Assembly: GCF_036898095.1 (NCBI RefSeq)
Contig: NC_090761.1
Span: 47,143,916 to 47,207,915 of the forward strand
From: Palaemon carinicauda
Lineage: Eukaryota > Arthropoda > Malacostraca > Decapoda > Palaemonidae
Direction of reading: 5' to 3'
DNA length: 64,000 nucleotides
Shown: piece by piece, positions 11,046 through 22,119 of the stretch
Position numbering within the stretch: position 1 is the stretch's first letter
How the letters are laid out: the number at the start of each line of letters is the position of its first letter
Position numbers and translations under genes: made by a program
Notes under the pieces: model-generated
The model's database searches: none
Told to the model about the DNA's origin: nothing
What the model saw: only the letters and a program-made list of their open reading frames with translations

Positions 11046-11224
11046 AGCTAATAAATAACTGCCATATGAAAAGCTTCAAACTAATAAAAATAAATAACTG
11101 CCATATGAAAAGCTTCAAACTAATAAAAAACTAATAAAAATAAATAACTTCCATATGAAAAGCTTCAAACTAATAAAAATAAATAACTGCCATATGAAAA
11201 GCTTCAAACTAATAAAAATAAGGC
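11046..11224. repeat. about 43 bp tandem repeat, 4 units
   Basis: Four copies of a unit containing 'ctgccatatgaaaagcttca' and 'aactaataaaaataaata', with one 11 bp insertion between copies 2 and 3 and one G/T change in copy 3. No coding potential. Confidence 0.9.
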
Positions 11225-13284
11225 CTTATTTACTTAAAATTCAAGTATTTACCTTCAATAGTTCCAGTGATCGGCAGTGGTGGCATCACTGATTCTTGGC
11301 CGTTAATCAACTGTGTGCTTGCATGGGTGGTAGCAAATTCTATTAGCAATGTTAACTAAGTTGTTATATCACTAGAAGGTAAGCGGGCTATGATAAAACA
11401 CCATGATGGACAAAAAAAGATTGCCACTAAAAGTCGAATCTTTGGGCTTGAGTAGGACGACGGTTTCTATTATCATACACGCTAGGCAAGAGAATTTAAG
11501 CCATGTCAAAGGTAATGATCTGGGGAGAAAGAACACTTATATCAAATATGAGAAGAGAAAGAACCTATGAAGAAACATGAGAAGAGAAAGAACCTATGAA
11601 GAAACATAATTAATGAAAACTATTTCTATACTCGTCTGATGTTTATATTGCTTTTCTCTTGAAGTTGGTTAAAAGTCGATATCTAACCTAAATCTTTCAA
11701 TTCACTTGTTGCCTCATATTGAAGTACTATAGTAGATTTACCTTTTCCCCAGATTGTGATTTTGCAATTTAGGGAAGTTATTCAGATATTGAAAGAAGCA
11801 ATATGAACATACAGGTAGTCTTCAACCAATATTCATTAGAAAATGAAAACGATATTTTAAAATCTGCTAGGTATAAGTCTTGAACCTGTACCGCAAAATC
11901 AAAGAATGTTCACAAAGATAAATGGAACAATATTTGTCTCTGGATGGAAAGACAGACTTATCAGCATGTCCCTACATCACCTGTTGCTTCAGTAGCAAGT
12001 ATTTTAGCTTAATTCTTTACAATAAATATATAGATATTTATTAAGAAGATTAAAAAGTTAAACTACAAAATGACATTGTTTTGGTAACTATGGGGTTAAG
12101 TACAGGTGTCTGGGGTTTTTTTTGAAGGGTCAATTTTCATAAAGAAAATTTTTGTGTGGAGTCTTAAGTCTTGGAAGCAATTAATGATGTAAGGTTAGAT
12201 ATAACTACTATTACTGGGAGTTGTAACTCTAGATGATAAAATAAGGAAAACAGCAAACAATCAGTTTTTTTTAAAGCACATTATGTACTTTAGTGTCTGA
12301 ATATCTCAAAATACACACCCGTTACATTTTAGAAGATTGTAATATATTAAGAATTCTATTTCCCATCACTTGAAAAAAAAAACAATTTTAAGTATTTGGA
12401 CAGTCATTTACTACCAATAGAATTTCATCCACTAAACATTTTTGAGCTAACAGTAAAAGGAGTCGTACGATCTATAACAAGCTTTCCTAAAATATTTAAC
12501 ATTTATACATTTCAGGACATTCACTTTATTTACAAGAGTACATTTCAATTAACAGAGCTTTATCTCTACTACATATCTTTTCAAGTTTATTTGAGCTAGA
12601 TGTAAGTACAAACCTTTAATTTACATATCATAAGGTACTCATGACAGTAATTATAAAAAATAGCATGTCAGTTTGACAGGTACCTAAAGCTACATAGTTC
12701 AGTTAATAGCTGTGATTGCTTTCTATTAATGGAATAAAGCCTGGGTTTGTTCGTTATTAAAAATAGTACATTTGCTTACTATATAACTTTCTTTTTTTAC
12801 CTATTAAAAATTCAGTACCATGCATGGTATACGAAGAAAAAGAAATCACTGACCGACATTACATTACAATATCTTCATAACAAAATATCAGTATTATGAT
12901 AAAACTATCTGCTAACAATATTACTATTTGGTAAAGCACTCGAGTCTGATAATGTTAGGTGAAATGATGGGGATAATTAGGAGCATGATAAGATTCTGGC
13001 AGAATAAGTTTAAATTTCCTTTGCTCTAAAATCTCTATCAATTCCCTAACCTGCTACACTGTACTGAAATCTTAAAAAATATATTTATCTAAGACTAAAC
13101 ATCTTTAGTTAGATCATTATTTCAGAATAAAAGTGGAAATTCTGCCAACCTGATGGGAAGCAAATACCCTATGTCACAGTACTATTACTACAAGGACTAA
13201 CAGAAAAATCTTGAAAGAACTAGATTTTGATGGACAGCTTCAAGGCCTGCCTTGTACACTGAATATTAAATGGAAAAAAAATGA
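11225..13284. other. 2.1 kb AT-rich region, nothing recognised
   Basis: Sequence beyond the CNEP1R1 3' end. No exon-like frame, repeat or RNA gene was recognised; a short direct repeat (aagagaaagaacctatgaag twice) lies near 11552-11600. Confidence 0.5.
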
Positions 13285-13290
13285 TTTATT
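13285..13290 (-). promoter_or_regulatory. candidate polyadenylation signal for CNEP1R1
   Basis: AATAAA on the minus strand, about 280 nt beyond the stop codon and the first such hexamer after it. It would give a short 3' UTR; a later site is equally possible. Confidence 0.35.
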
Positions 13291-13569
13291 CACTTGATGC
13301 ATTTACAAATACAGTACTGCATAATCAGGAACCATCTGTAAAAATCGATGGCATAATTGGCTTAATCAATAACCCAATACATGTACGGCATGCAAATTAA
13401 TGAACTTCCTTTCACACTATTCAATTCCTAATAAATTTCAACCCTAAATTTCAAGATGCAAAACACCCAAATCTCCATTCATAACAAATGCTTGATATAC
13501 TTTTGAGAATATAATTGTAATTCCTAAAATATATACAGTTAATTGATTTTTTCCTAAGGTTTAGTAAAC

Positions 13570-13715
13570 TCAGGTGGTCGTAGGTCGAGGCTTCAGGATG
13601 AGTTTTCCAGTATCGTCACAAGACATGTTAAAATCAACCAATACCGCCCGAGTTCTTGAAGTAATGATGGATGGAGAAACAACTTTTCTATGTATACCCA
13701 TGATGAAAAGGAGAA
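13570..13715 (-). CDS. CNEP1R1: CNEP1R1 exon 4 (last coding exon)
   Basis: Follows the acceptor CCTCTTGCAG and completes the Ile codon begun in exon 3. It encodes the end of the second membrane segment ([10 protein letters not shown]) and the conserved cytosolic tail with [16 protein letters not shown], then TTT and a TGA at 13570-13572. The tail motif is the most conserved signature of the family and fixes the identity. About 48 residues come from this exon. Confidence 0.95.
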
Positions 13716-15255
13716 CTGCAAGAGGCAAATGGATAAACAAAGTAGTAAAGATAATTTTATAAACAGTACAGTACAAATATGAACTCTTTATGCAATTCAA
13801 AGCTTACACAGGAACAAAACTGATAATGTTTCTGGAAAACAACCCAATGATTACAAACTTTTCATATACTGTATACATTACTCATGAAATTAAAACAAAA
13901 GTTTTGTCATAAGCTTGGTAAAAGGAAGTACAAGATTAAAGATAGAGAAGATATAACTAGCTGCAGTGAACTGTTTTATGTTACAGGATGACACAATAAA
14001 TTGTAAAGTGCATAGTTTTATCTCACAACTTGATATTTATACCAAAGAATACACCACTAATAACTTTTAATCCACAATCTGTTGAACTGCTATAGGTACC
14101 CCATCGGTAAGATCCAGATATGAATCTATATCATGGGCTGTTATTCTGATAAACTGTTGAACAACTCGCTAAAAGTATACAGTATACTGTATTTGAGGTA
14201 TGTGCAATACAAAGTATTTAGTGAATTCTCCAACAGCCAAATAATATATTAGACTTTAAGACACTTCATACAAACACTCTGAGAACCAGTTTTCAGCAAA
14301 CTCTGCGAGTCCAATTCATCAGTTTAAATACTAGATCAGATAGTACTCGGACATTCTGGTAAATTTTAAAATATTTTAGCACTCACTAAATTATACAGTA
14401 TACTACTGTTCTAGAAGTCTGATGAAGGATGTAGTTTTGGCCTTATTACCAATGTGACTTTGTAACAGTTTCCTGATAATTTCAACACATCGTTAAGCAA
14501 TTCACAGAAGTGAAAATACTCTTAGTGTGAACCCTAACTAATTTGCAAGCTATAATATACTAATTACACTGATGACAAAGTACTACACAATATAAAAACA
14601 TTGCATTACCCCATTTACATTATGACATCTCATTAATGTATATGTTGCATTAAGATAGACATCTAAATATTCAGCCCCATTGAATCAAAATTTCTTGACT
14701 GTTGGTTTATCTCTAAACAATAATATTGATGCCAAATTCAATATTAAAATATTTACAATGTCCAATCTTCACAAGTCCAAAGTTAATGTTCCCTAGATAT
14801 AAGTTTGACCAGTTTATGTTCTGGACGTGCTGTGGAACAAATAGCTTCATACGGGTTCATTAATGAAGCAGTATAATTAAGAAGTAATTAACGTTTTATC
14901 GTATACCTTGAAATTAAAGTTGTAGCAACATTCGCACACCTTCCATGCCCTTCATTATTTATGATTAGCATTGGTCAATTCATCGCTTTATGGATAAAGA
15001 AGTTTCTTCTTGGGTTAAGATTTTCATCAAACTGGGTCTTATGTTAAAGCTTCTGATTTCATTGAACCCTTGTAGAGAAGATCAGTTTCTTGCTTCATAT
15101 ACAAGTCTAGTGTCGGTACAAATTTGCATTACTGATAAGTTTTAGTCTTGTAGGAGGGACTTGTAGTCAGATGGGGCGAGGCTTTCTCTGTGATTTGAAC
15201 ACAATGGAAACAGAAAAACTAAAGGGGCGCTCAGTAGAGCGCAGCTCTCCACCTT
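13716..15255 (-). other. CNEP1R1 intron 3, first unrecognised part
   Basis: AT-rich intron DNA (intron 3 spans 13716-16116, 2401 bp). No element was recognised before the dimeric repeat at 15256. Confidence 0.6.
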
Positions 15256-15830
15256 AGCAGCTTATTTCTCAACCTTGACGTTTGACCTTAACATGTATTA
15301 ATTGGCGGGGATTTTTATACTCTCGAATAAGAACCAAGTTTGAAGTCTCTGTGACAAGGATGTTCAAACTTTGGGCTGAATACGTGATATGGACATTTTG
15401 CTCGTCTGAGACGTTCCAAAATTTATTAATTTCCAGCTCTATACATAACAGTTTAAAATCGCTGCAAGTTCAATTCCTTTACAATTAAAATTACAGCCGT
15501 ATGGTTGATGACCGGAATTTGACCTTTTACTTAACCTTGACCATGGATTCGACCTTGCCCTTCGACCTTAACATGTATTAGTTGGCATGAATTTTCATAC
15601 TCTCAAATATGAACCAAGTTTGATGTTTCCATGACAACAATGTCTAAACTTAAGGCTATTACATGAACTGGACATTTTGCTTCACCAAGACCTTAACCTT
15701 CCAAAATTTAACTATTTCCAGCTTTTTACACAATAGTTGATCCCCGCAAGTTTCATTACTGTACGATTAAAATAGAGGCCATTAAGGTGTTTACTAACAA
15801 ACAGGGGGAAAAACATAACTTATCACATAC
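15256..15830 (+). repeat. dimeric 'GACCTT/ACATGTATTA' interspersed repeat
   Basis: Two about 270 bp halves share successive blocks: 'gaccttaacatgtatta', 'gaaccaagtttga', 'tggacattttgct', 'tccaaaattta', 'atttccagct', 'aagttcaatt/aagtttcatt' and 'attaaaat'. The second half is preceded by 'ttgacc' tracts and followed by 'aaacaggggg'. Repeats of this type are common in decapod and other marine invertebrate DNA; the class is unknown to me. Confidence 0.7.
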
Positions 15831-16116
15831 CCCTTAATTGTACTGTATTTTTAAAGGGCCCCATTCAAAACCCACCTCTCTATAGCCGTCTGCACACTAC
15901 TCATGAAATGTTATGATTTTTCAAAAGGGGTTCTTAGGGACACAGATGGGATGGAATACCATTTTCATTCTACTGAATTTAGAGTATCTCAATACAATAG
16001 TCTTTTCCAAGTTGGTTTTATGAACTGATACAGCTGTCTCATTAAAAGATTGAATAAGAATTAAATTCATATAAATATAAAAACTGAGGTCCATGAAAAA
16101 ATAATCAGATACTTAC

Positions 16117-16251
16117 TCAAAGCAGACGCCGCAAATGTGAAGAATAAATGATTTAGAAGAGATTGTAGAAAAGTTGCATCCTGTGTAACAGGATCTGTCA
16201 ACCATAGGTATGCTCCTAAAGCTGTGCATGCAGCAACAATTACCAACACCA
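16117..16251 (-). CDS. CNEP1R1: CNEP1R1 exon 3
   Basis: Bounded by the acceptor TTTGCAG and the donor GTAAGT (16116-16111). It encodes the first membrane segment (VLVIVAACTALGAYLWL), the lumenal-side loop with LTDPVTQDATFLQSLLNH, and the start of the second segment (FFTFAASAL). 135 bp; codon phase agrees with exons 2 and 4. The loop pattern 'W-L-DP-TQ---F--SL-NH-FF' is characteristic of TMEM188 proteins. Confidence 0.95.
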
Positions 16252-16307
16252 CTGCAAATAAAGAATATTAAAGAGAATTATCACAAAAAAATTATTACAC
16301 ATAAATT

Positions 16308-16518
16308 AACAAATTTATAAGTAATTTGTAATTTTCCTAGCATACAAACCTTAAGCTATTCATAGGGTTATTAATATTGGCGTAGCTGAAAGACGAGCCA
16401 TGATAACTTTTAGTGAGAGATAACTCCCCCATCTGCTAGTTAGCAGGTGGGGGCGAGGTAGACTGGCTACCCCGCTCACTCACACCTCTCGGCTGAGTAA
16501 CCACTTTGCTTTATGGCA
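16308..16518 (-). repeat. 3' inverted terminal repeat of DIRS F
   Basis: Inverse of 19549-19737, from 'aaccttaagctattcatagg' to 'gtaaccactttgctttatgg'. The outer about 30 bp is matched only in the internal complementary region. Confidence 0.8.
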
Positions 16519-16550
16519 GGATTTCTCGGGGGACAGGGTGACGGGACAAT

Positions 16551-16655
16551 TTGTATGAATAGCTTCAGGTTTGTGTGCTAGGAAAAATACAAATTACTTC
16601 CAAATTTGTTATGTTCCGGCGCAAATACAAACCTTACGCTATTTATAGGGGTGAC
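16551..16655 (-). repeat. internal complementary region of DIRS F
   Basis: Left half is inverse to 16308-16360; right half, beginning TGTTCCGGCGCAAATAC, is inverse to the right end at about 19690-19737. Confidence 0.8.
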
Positions 16656-17559
16656 TTACTCTTAGGATGGAGGAAGTCCTCACCAACTGGCCTTGGTCAT
16701 GACCTGGGGTCCTCTCTATTTCGATCTATGATTGATAGAAGAAGGAACCCTACCCTTGCTAAAATCAAGTACCGATATGAGGTAATGCACTGATAGCGGC
16801 CTGCAGTAGCTTGAGTGTGAGTGAAACTAACAGTGTGGCTTGTCTGTAACATAGGAACTCGAGTACAAAACCTAGAGTTCTTAAGACTTACCCAATACCC
16901 TTCCTCAACAAAGTATTATTCTATACTTAGGAGGCACAAGAGAAATGAGTCTTACCCGCAGTGAGGGGAGGTCAGCTATGCTGAGGCTTGCGGAGCTTTT
17001 TTCCCCAGAGGGGAGAAGATGAAAGGAAGAAAGGCATCAGTCATTCATACTCATTCACCCCAGACTAACCTGGGTAACCTCAGACCTCAACCCTTGGCTA
17101 CTTGTCCATCAAGGGTAAGAAGTCTCAAAAGCCTATCATGTAAAACGATAAGTCGTTGTACCCGAGGTACAATGACGGGATGTGGCCGATTCAATCAAAC
17201 AGTAGAACCCAAGTTTATGACAATAACCTCACGGTTTTGTCTTAAGAGAAAGTGCATGCTCCGGGAAGGAGTTCTTACGGCCTTTATAAAATTTTAACAT
17301 CTGTTGAAGTTATGTAAAACTAATCAGGAACGAGTGTCTCCCAAAAAGGGTGAAGTCTCATAAGTGGGGGTTTGCTTCGACATACATTAGATTGCCATCG
17401 ACTGCTTTCCCATATGAGGTTGCCATCAAACGCTTTCTAGCTCGCGAGAAAAACTACCGTCTAATGCAGGCAAGACCTGCAAGGGGAAATGAACTGGAAT
17501 GTAAAATATTTTCCCGCTAGCTTCCGAACTGGCAGTTTCCGTTATGAGAACCTGAAGGA

Positions 17560-17920
17560 ACGTGACGAGAGGCACTAGAGCCTGGGGCCTCGACGTAACC
17601 ACGGTTGCAAGACCCCGAAGGGTCAACGTAACAGGAGACAGAGATCTCCCTGCCAAGAGAATCCAAAGGTTCAGCATGACTGATAGCATGAGCGCCCAAA
17701 GGCTCAACGTAACTATCGTTAAGAGAGCCCAAGGGTTCAACGTAACTGGAATCCAAAAGTTTCAAGTCGCGAGAACCCTAAGTTTCAGCGTGACGGAGAT
17801 CCGAAGGACTCCCAGGGTCATGAGAATCAGCAGGTTCAACATGACGAGAGCCCAAAGACTCACGTCATGCCAGTCCAAAGGGTGATCATCACGAGACCCC
17901 GAAGGGTCACAGCAAGGAGA
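17560..17920. repeat. imperfect 30-36 bp repeats in DIRS F
   Basis: Repeated blocks of the form 'gagagcccaaaggttcaacg' plus 'taac'. On the minus strand they read as variants of YVEPLGS. No full ORF; this may derive from an Arg/Ser-rich gag section as in E. Confidence 0.7.
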
Positions 17921-18029
17921 ACCAGCAGGTTCAAAGAGATGCCTCCTCACAGCCCGTGGAGGAGAACGTCTAGGATGGAGAGAGGTCACAAACCCTTCCA
18001 CCCTACGAACCTCCGAAGAGGAACGTAAA

Positions 18030-18680
18030 GCCTACTCCACCCGAGGGGGAGACTGCTCCATCTCAAGAGCTGCCTCCCCCGAAGGAAAGGTTTGTTCTCC
18101 TGAAGAAGAACAGTGCTTAAGGCAAGGTTCTATCTCTGCCCCTGGAGGAGAACAGTAAGCGTATGGGGACCACCGATGCCCAGTGGCGATCTTCTCTCGC
18201 GAACGAGAGAAGTGTTTCCCCAAAGCTCTGACACAATATCTGAACACAAGCTTTCTCTTGCGAATGAGAGGAAAGTTCTCGCGAATGAGAGGAAAGTTCT
18301 CCCGAAGGAGAACATTGCTTAGAACAAGCTTTCTCCCAGCCCTATGGGAAAAAAGTGTAGGCGTACAACATACGTTGGTCACTGAACAATCTCTCTCATG
18401 AATGAGAGAGAAGTCCTCCTGAAGGAGGACATCGCACAAGACAAGCTTTCTCCCAGCTCTATGGGAAAAAAGCCTAGGCGTAACAATCACTCTTGCGAAC
18501 GAGAGAGAAGTCTTCCCGAAGGAGGATATTACCTAAGACAAGCATTCTTCCAGGTCTATGGAAAAAAAAGCGAAGGCGTAACAATCTCTCACGTGGACAA
18601 GAGAGAATTTCCCCCGAAGGAGGAATAACCCTGAGACTTTGCTTTCTCCCAGCCCCAAGAGGAAGAAGCACAGTCTTTGG
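18030..18680. repeat. about 110 bp repeats in DIRS F
   Basis: Five to six copies of a unit containing 'ctctcgcgaacgagag', 'aagttctcccgaaggaga' and 'aagctttctcccagc', the last starting near 18257, 18319, 18441 and 18640. Short inverted repeats (ctcgcgaacgag) sit inside each unit. Confidence 0.75.
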
Positions 18681-19548
18681 CAACGAGATAGCATCTGAAC
18701 AGCTGAAGGGAAACTCCCTCGGAAGGGGGAGCAGCCCAACTCCGGGGAAGGTTAACTCTCCCTCGTAAGGGAAGGTTCTACAACCCTAAGAGACAAACCT
18801 CCTGGCAGCAATCTATGCTTCCCATCAACAAGCCTTGTTCAAGTTGATGGTCGGCAACGAGTGCTACCTTGTAAGGTGAGCATCTCACGAACTGCCACAG
18901 GTAGCGCAGGACATTGACCGGAGTGGCCGAATCCATCGGCCTTGTTTTCTACGTTGGCTGCTATCTGTAGAAAAAATTAAAGTTGTGATGAATTACAATT
19001 CATAACTCTGCTGCATAAAAAGAACTATTCGGGGGATTAATAAACCTTCCTTGTAAGAGAATTCCTCAAAAGGGAGTCGACAAATTAGTTAAGCACTCGC
19101 TCCGCCAGCCGAGGAAGGGCGTTGGCCCATCGCCATTAAGGGGAGTGGAACGAGAGTTGAAAAGTAAAATCATAAGCAGTTATAAACTTCAACTCAAGTA
19201 CTGTACTGAGAGAAAAAAAACCCAAGAGGACCGGCACCAAACCACGAACGGGAAAGGAGTAATCCCGCTGAGGAACTGCCGGCCACCCACGGAGGGGGAG
19301 GGCGGCAAGGTAAGGTAGTAGTAGTAATAACAACACGACGACGACTCCATTACGGCGGAGAACGCCGGATACGGTGTCAACAGTAATAAAAGTTACAAGT
19401 ATTTAACAACATACAAGTATGCTTCCATATATACATATATACACACATATATATGTATAATATAAAAACACACATATAAAACTAAATAGAATAACAATTA
19501 AGGAAAGTCTTTGCGGGAGAGAAAGGCAGCATGTCTGTCTTCTACCGA

Positions 19549-19737
19549 GCCATAAAGTAAAGTGGTTACTCAGTTGAGAGGTGTGAGTGAGCGGGGTAGC
19601 CAGTCTACCCCACCCCCACCCACTAACTAGCGGATTGGGTAGTTATCCTTCAATAAAAATTATCATGGCTCGTCTTTCAGCTACGCCAAAAGTAATACCT
19701 CTATAAATAGTGGAGGGTTTGTATTTGTGCCGGAACA
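19549..19737 (-). repeat. 5' inverted terminal repeat of DIRS F
   Basis: Inverse of the left repeat; the outer end on the minus strand begins TGTTCCGGCAC, like the terminal motif of E, D and G. Confidence 0.8.
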
Positions 19738-19825
19738 AATAATAATTAAAAAATAAAAATTATATAATCATTAATATATAGTAAAGCATTCTTAAACCAA
19801 ATGACTTGAAGATCATAGGACCTAC

Positions 19826-19897
19826 TTCTCCATCGTGTTGTAGCTGGCTGAAGACGTGCAATAACCTCAGTGAGTCTTCTTTCGAAAGCCTTTAAAT
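19826..19897 (-). CDS. CNEP1R1: CNEP1R1 exon 2
   Basis: Acceptor TTTTTTTCAG (19907-19898) and donor GTAGGT (19825-19820). Encodes DLKAFERRLTEVIARLQPAT and TRWR, the conserved N-terminal helix of the family, and ends with the A of a Met codon finished in exon 3 (A|TG). 72 bp. Confidence 0.95.
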
Positions 19898-20019
19898 CTG
19901 AAAAAAATATATACATATGAATAATGTCCATCATATAAAAAGCTAAATTCAAATACATTTTCTTTCATCATCATGAAAAATATTGTTTATTACCATAATT
20001 ATCAATATAAAAATAAAGA

Positions 20020-20425
20020 AAAGAAAGATATGGACAATTTTGCTAAATTGGTCTAACTTTACTGAGCTTTATGGGATAATATTACCAACAGTTTTAGTAT
20101 CTTCCCTTGTAATATTCATCTACTGTGCACATTACCTAGATAGACTTAGAATCATGTTACAATACTGTAGTCTGTATCTAAAATGGATAGTTTTAATTTG
20201 GTTAAAGAATAAATTCTCTTTGATCAGGAATTCAATTCAAGGCACTGGAAAAGTTGGAAGTCCCAGGCCTACATGGCTGAGGACTATGAAGCGTGAAGTA
20301 GAAGATGATAAATGGAGATATTTTGATTTAATAGCTCAAGAGAGAATCAACTGTCGAAAATTATCATAGACCCTTTACGTCTATAGGCGTAGGAGATGAT
20401 GATGATGATGATAGTGATAGTGAAC
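20020..20425 (+). pseudogene. RTE-like non-LTR retrotransposon 3' end
   Basis: A plus-strand frame reads GTGKVGSPRPTWLRTM, then DDKWRYFDLIAQERINCRKL, followed after a stop by the typical end 'PYASIGVGDDDD' in a (GAT)n tract at 20393-20412. This is the familiar C-terminus and microsatellite tail of RTE-type non-LTR elements ('GRPK--W-R--... A-DR--WR'). Only the last about 130 codons are present, as expected for a 5'-truncated insertion. It lies in CNEP1R1 intron 1, antisense to the gene. Confidence 0.6.
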
Positions 20426-20601
20426 ATTTGAATTCTATACTGCATTGATAATCTTGCTGCTAGCTATTAATAAACTTGTTATATTATGTCATACCTTCAT
20501 TTTATAACATAGAAGCAAAATTTACCCATGTTCAAATTACAACACTCTAGTGATGTTTGTGTATGATCAAATTGCAACACACTGTACACGTACCATTTCT
20601 G

Positions 20602-20690
20602 ACAAATTATCTCTGAACTTGCCATTTGTTCCGTCACTAACAAACCTTACGTTATTTATGTGGATGACTCTCTTAGCTGGGTGGAAGTCC
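20602..20690 (-). repeat. partial internal complementary region of DIRS D
   Basis: The part from TTGTTCCGTCACTAAC is inverse to the right end of the element (24850-24890). The left part resembles the same region of E (acaaattatctt-gaa-ttg). Confidence 0.7.
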
Positions 20691-21129
20691 AAATTCTGGC
20701 ATGGACTTTGACCCGGTTTTACCTAATACAGTACATGACTGTGGTCTAAGGAAAACTTTAATGCCTCGCTAAAATATAGTGAGTATAACAGTGGCCATAG
20801 CAATTCATTGTCATGAGAGCTATGTATGTCTTGTATGATCACATTCAGAGTTTATATAGGAATTAGCAAAGATGTTTCCTGTTGCTTACCTCGCAGGAAG
20901 CAACGGGGATGTGGACAGTAAATAAACCTATGACTATACTAGGCTACACAAGCGAAGTCATAATTACCCGCAAAGGTTGAAGCCAGCTTGCAGAGGGACC
21001 CATAGTGCTGTACCCCAAGGTAGGGGAAGATGAAGAAAGGAAAAGCCAGACATACTTTCATTCATCCCAGTCTTAACCAGGTATCCAATGCCCTTATCCA
21101 ACTGCTACTTGTCCAACAAGGAGCCCAAG

Positions 21130-22110
21130 GTTTTCTTAAACCACTTGTTGAGCAGCCAACACAGGAAAGACAGTAAATGTATCTAGTTTCCTGTGGGTCA
21201 CTTCTTTCAAATAGTGGGCTGTGTATGTATTTTGATGTTTCCACACAACCGCTTGTAATACCTGCAACAGGGAAAAGTTGCGTTTGAATGCCAAGGACGT
21301 ACTGATACCCCTGACATCATGGGCTTTAAGTCGTCGAGCCGGAGGAAGATCAGGGACTAAAGCTCTTTCAATCACTTGGCGTATCCAAGATGAAATAGTG
21401 TTTTTAGTGATCCTCCTCTTAACCCGTACAGAGGTAACAAAAAGAGATGTTAGTCGGGGCCATGAAGCTGAGTGGGTTTAAGATAGCTCAAACTCCTCCT
21501 CGGGCATAGTAACAATTGATCTGGGTCATTGGTTACAGGACGTAGACTCATAATCTGAAATGGCCCAAATGTAGGGCCCAGTACCCCCTGGATTTTTAGT
21601 CTTAGCAATGAACTCAGGGACAAAGCAGAGTGTCACTTTCCTGCCATCCCCTTGAATGGGCGATGTCATATGAGAAGCCATAAAGTTCACCAACTCTCTT
21701 TGCCGAGGCTAAAGCAAGCAGGAACGCCATTTTCAAAGTGAGGTTTCAGTCAATTGCATGGCGTAATGGTTCGTAGGGAGGTCCTTTTAAGGACCTCAAA
21801 ACACGAACCATGTTCCAGGGAAGAGGTCTAATCTCTGACTGAGGACAAGTGACCTCATAACTCTGTATGAGTAAAGAAAGCTCCAACGAAGAGGAAACGT
21901 CCACTCCTTTCAGCTTAAAGGCAAGTCCCAAGGCTGAGCGATAGCCATTTACTGCCAAGACTGAAAGAAGCTTTTCCTCTCAAAGGTATACAAGAAACTC
22001 CGCTATTACGGGGATAGAGGCATCGAGGAGAGAGATTCCTTCCACGACACTAACCACAGACCACTGTCCAATTTGCCTGGTACACAGAGGCTAAGGACTT
22101 ACGCAAGTAT
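21130..22110 (-). pseudogene. degenerate tyrosine recombinase of DIRS D
   Basis: Minus-strand pieces in order: RYLRKSLASVYQANW (start of the core-binding domain, about 22.1 kb), NGYRSALGLAFKLKGVD (21.9 kb), then KAHDVRGISTSLAFKRN with the HxxR box and TYTAHYLKEVTHRKLDTF with the nucleophile Tyr (21.15-21.35 kb). Between them frameshifts interrupt the part with the first catalytic Arg; Ala/Lys-rich text near 21.7 kb suggests it. The C-terminus ends VLAAQQVV. The gene is dead, but the catalytic tail is well conserved. Confidence 0.75.
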
Positions 22111-22119
22111 CTGGACATT

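Larger units (their letters stand above)
16308..19737 (-). mobile_element. non-autonomous DIRS-like element F in CNEP1R1 intron 2
   Basis: A 3.4 kb element with terminal repeats 16308-16518 and 19549-19737 in inverse orientation and an internal complementary region at 16551-16655. Orientation (complementary region at the left) is minus, the same as the host gene. No recombinase, RT or RNase H similarity is visible; the interior holds a 3' leader like that of E and then two tandem-repeat blocks in what should be gag. It is best read as an internally deleted, trans-mobilised relative of E. It makes up 3430 of the 3574 bp of intron 2, leaving 56 and 88 bp of original intron on its sides. Confidence 0.85.

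Noticed and set aside
16067..16252. A 61-codon small membrane protein gene
   Set aside because: It is CNEP1R1 exon 3 read through its donor into the intron.
16575..17300. Short plus-strand ORFs in element F
   Set aside because: They run against the element's strand in its 3' non-coding leader; no protein pattern.
19746..19958. A 70-codon minus-strand gene
   Set aside because: Only the middle (19826-19897) is coding, as CNEP1R1 exon 2; both flanks are intron.
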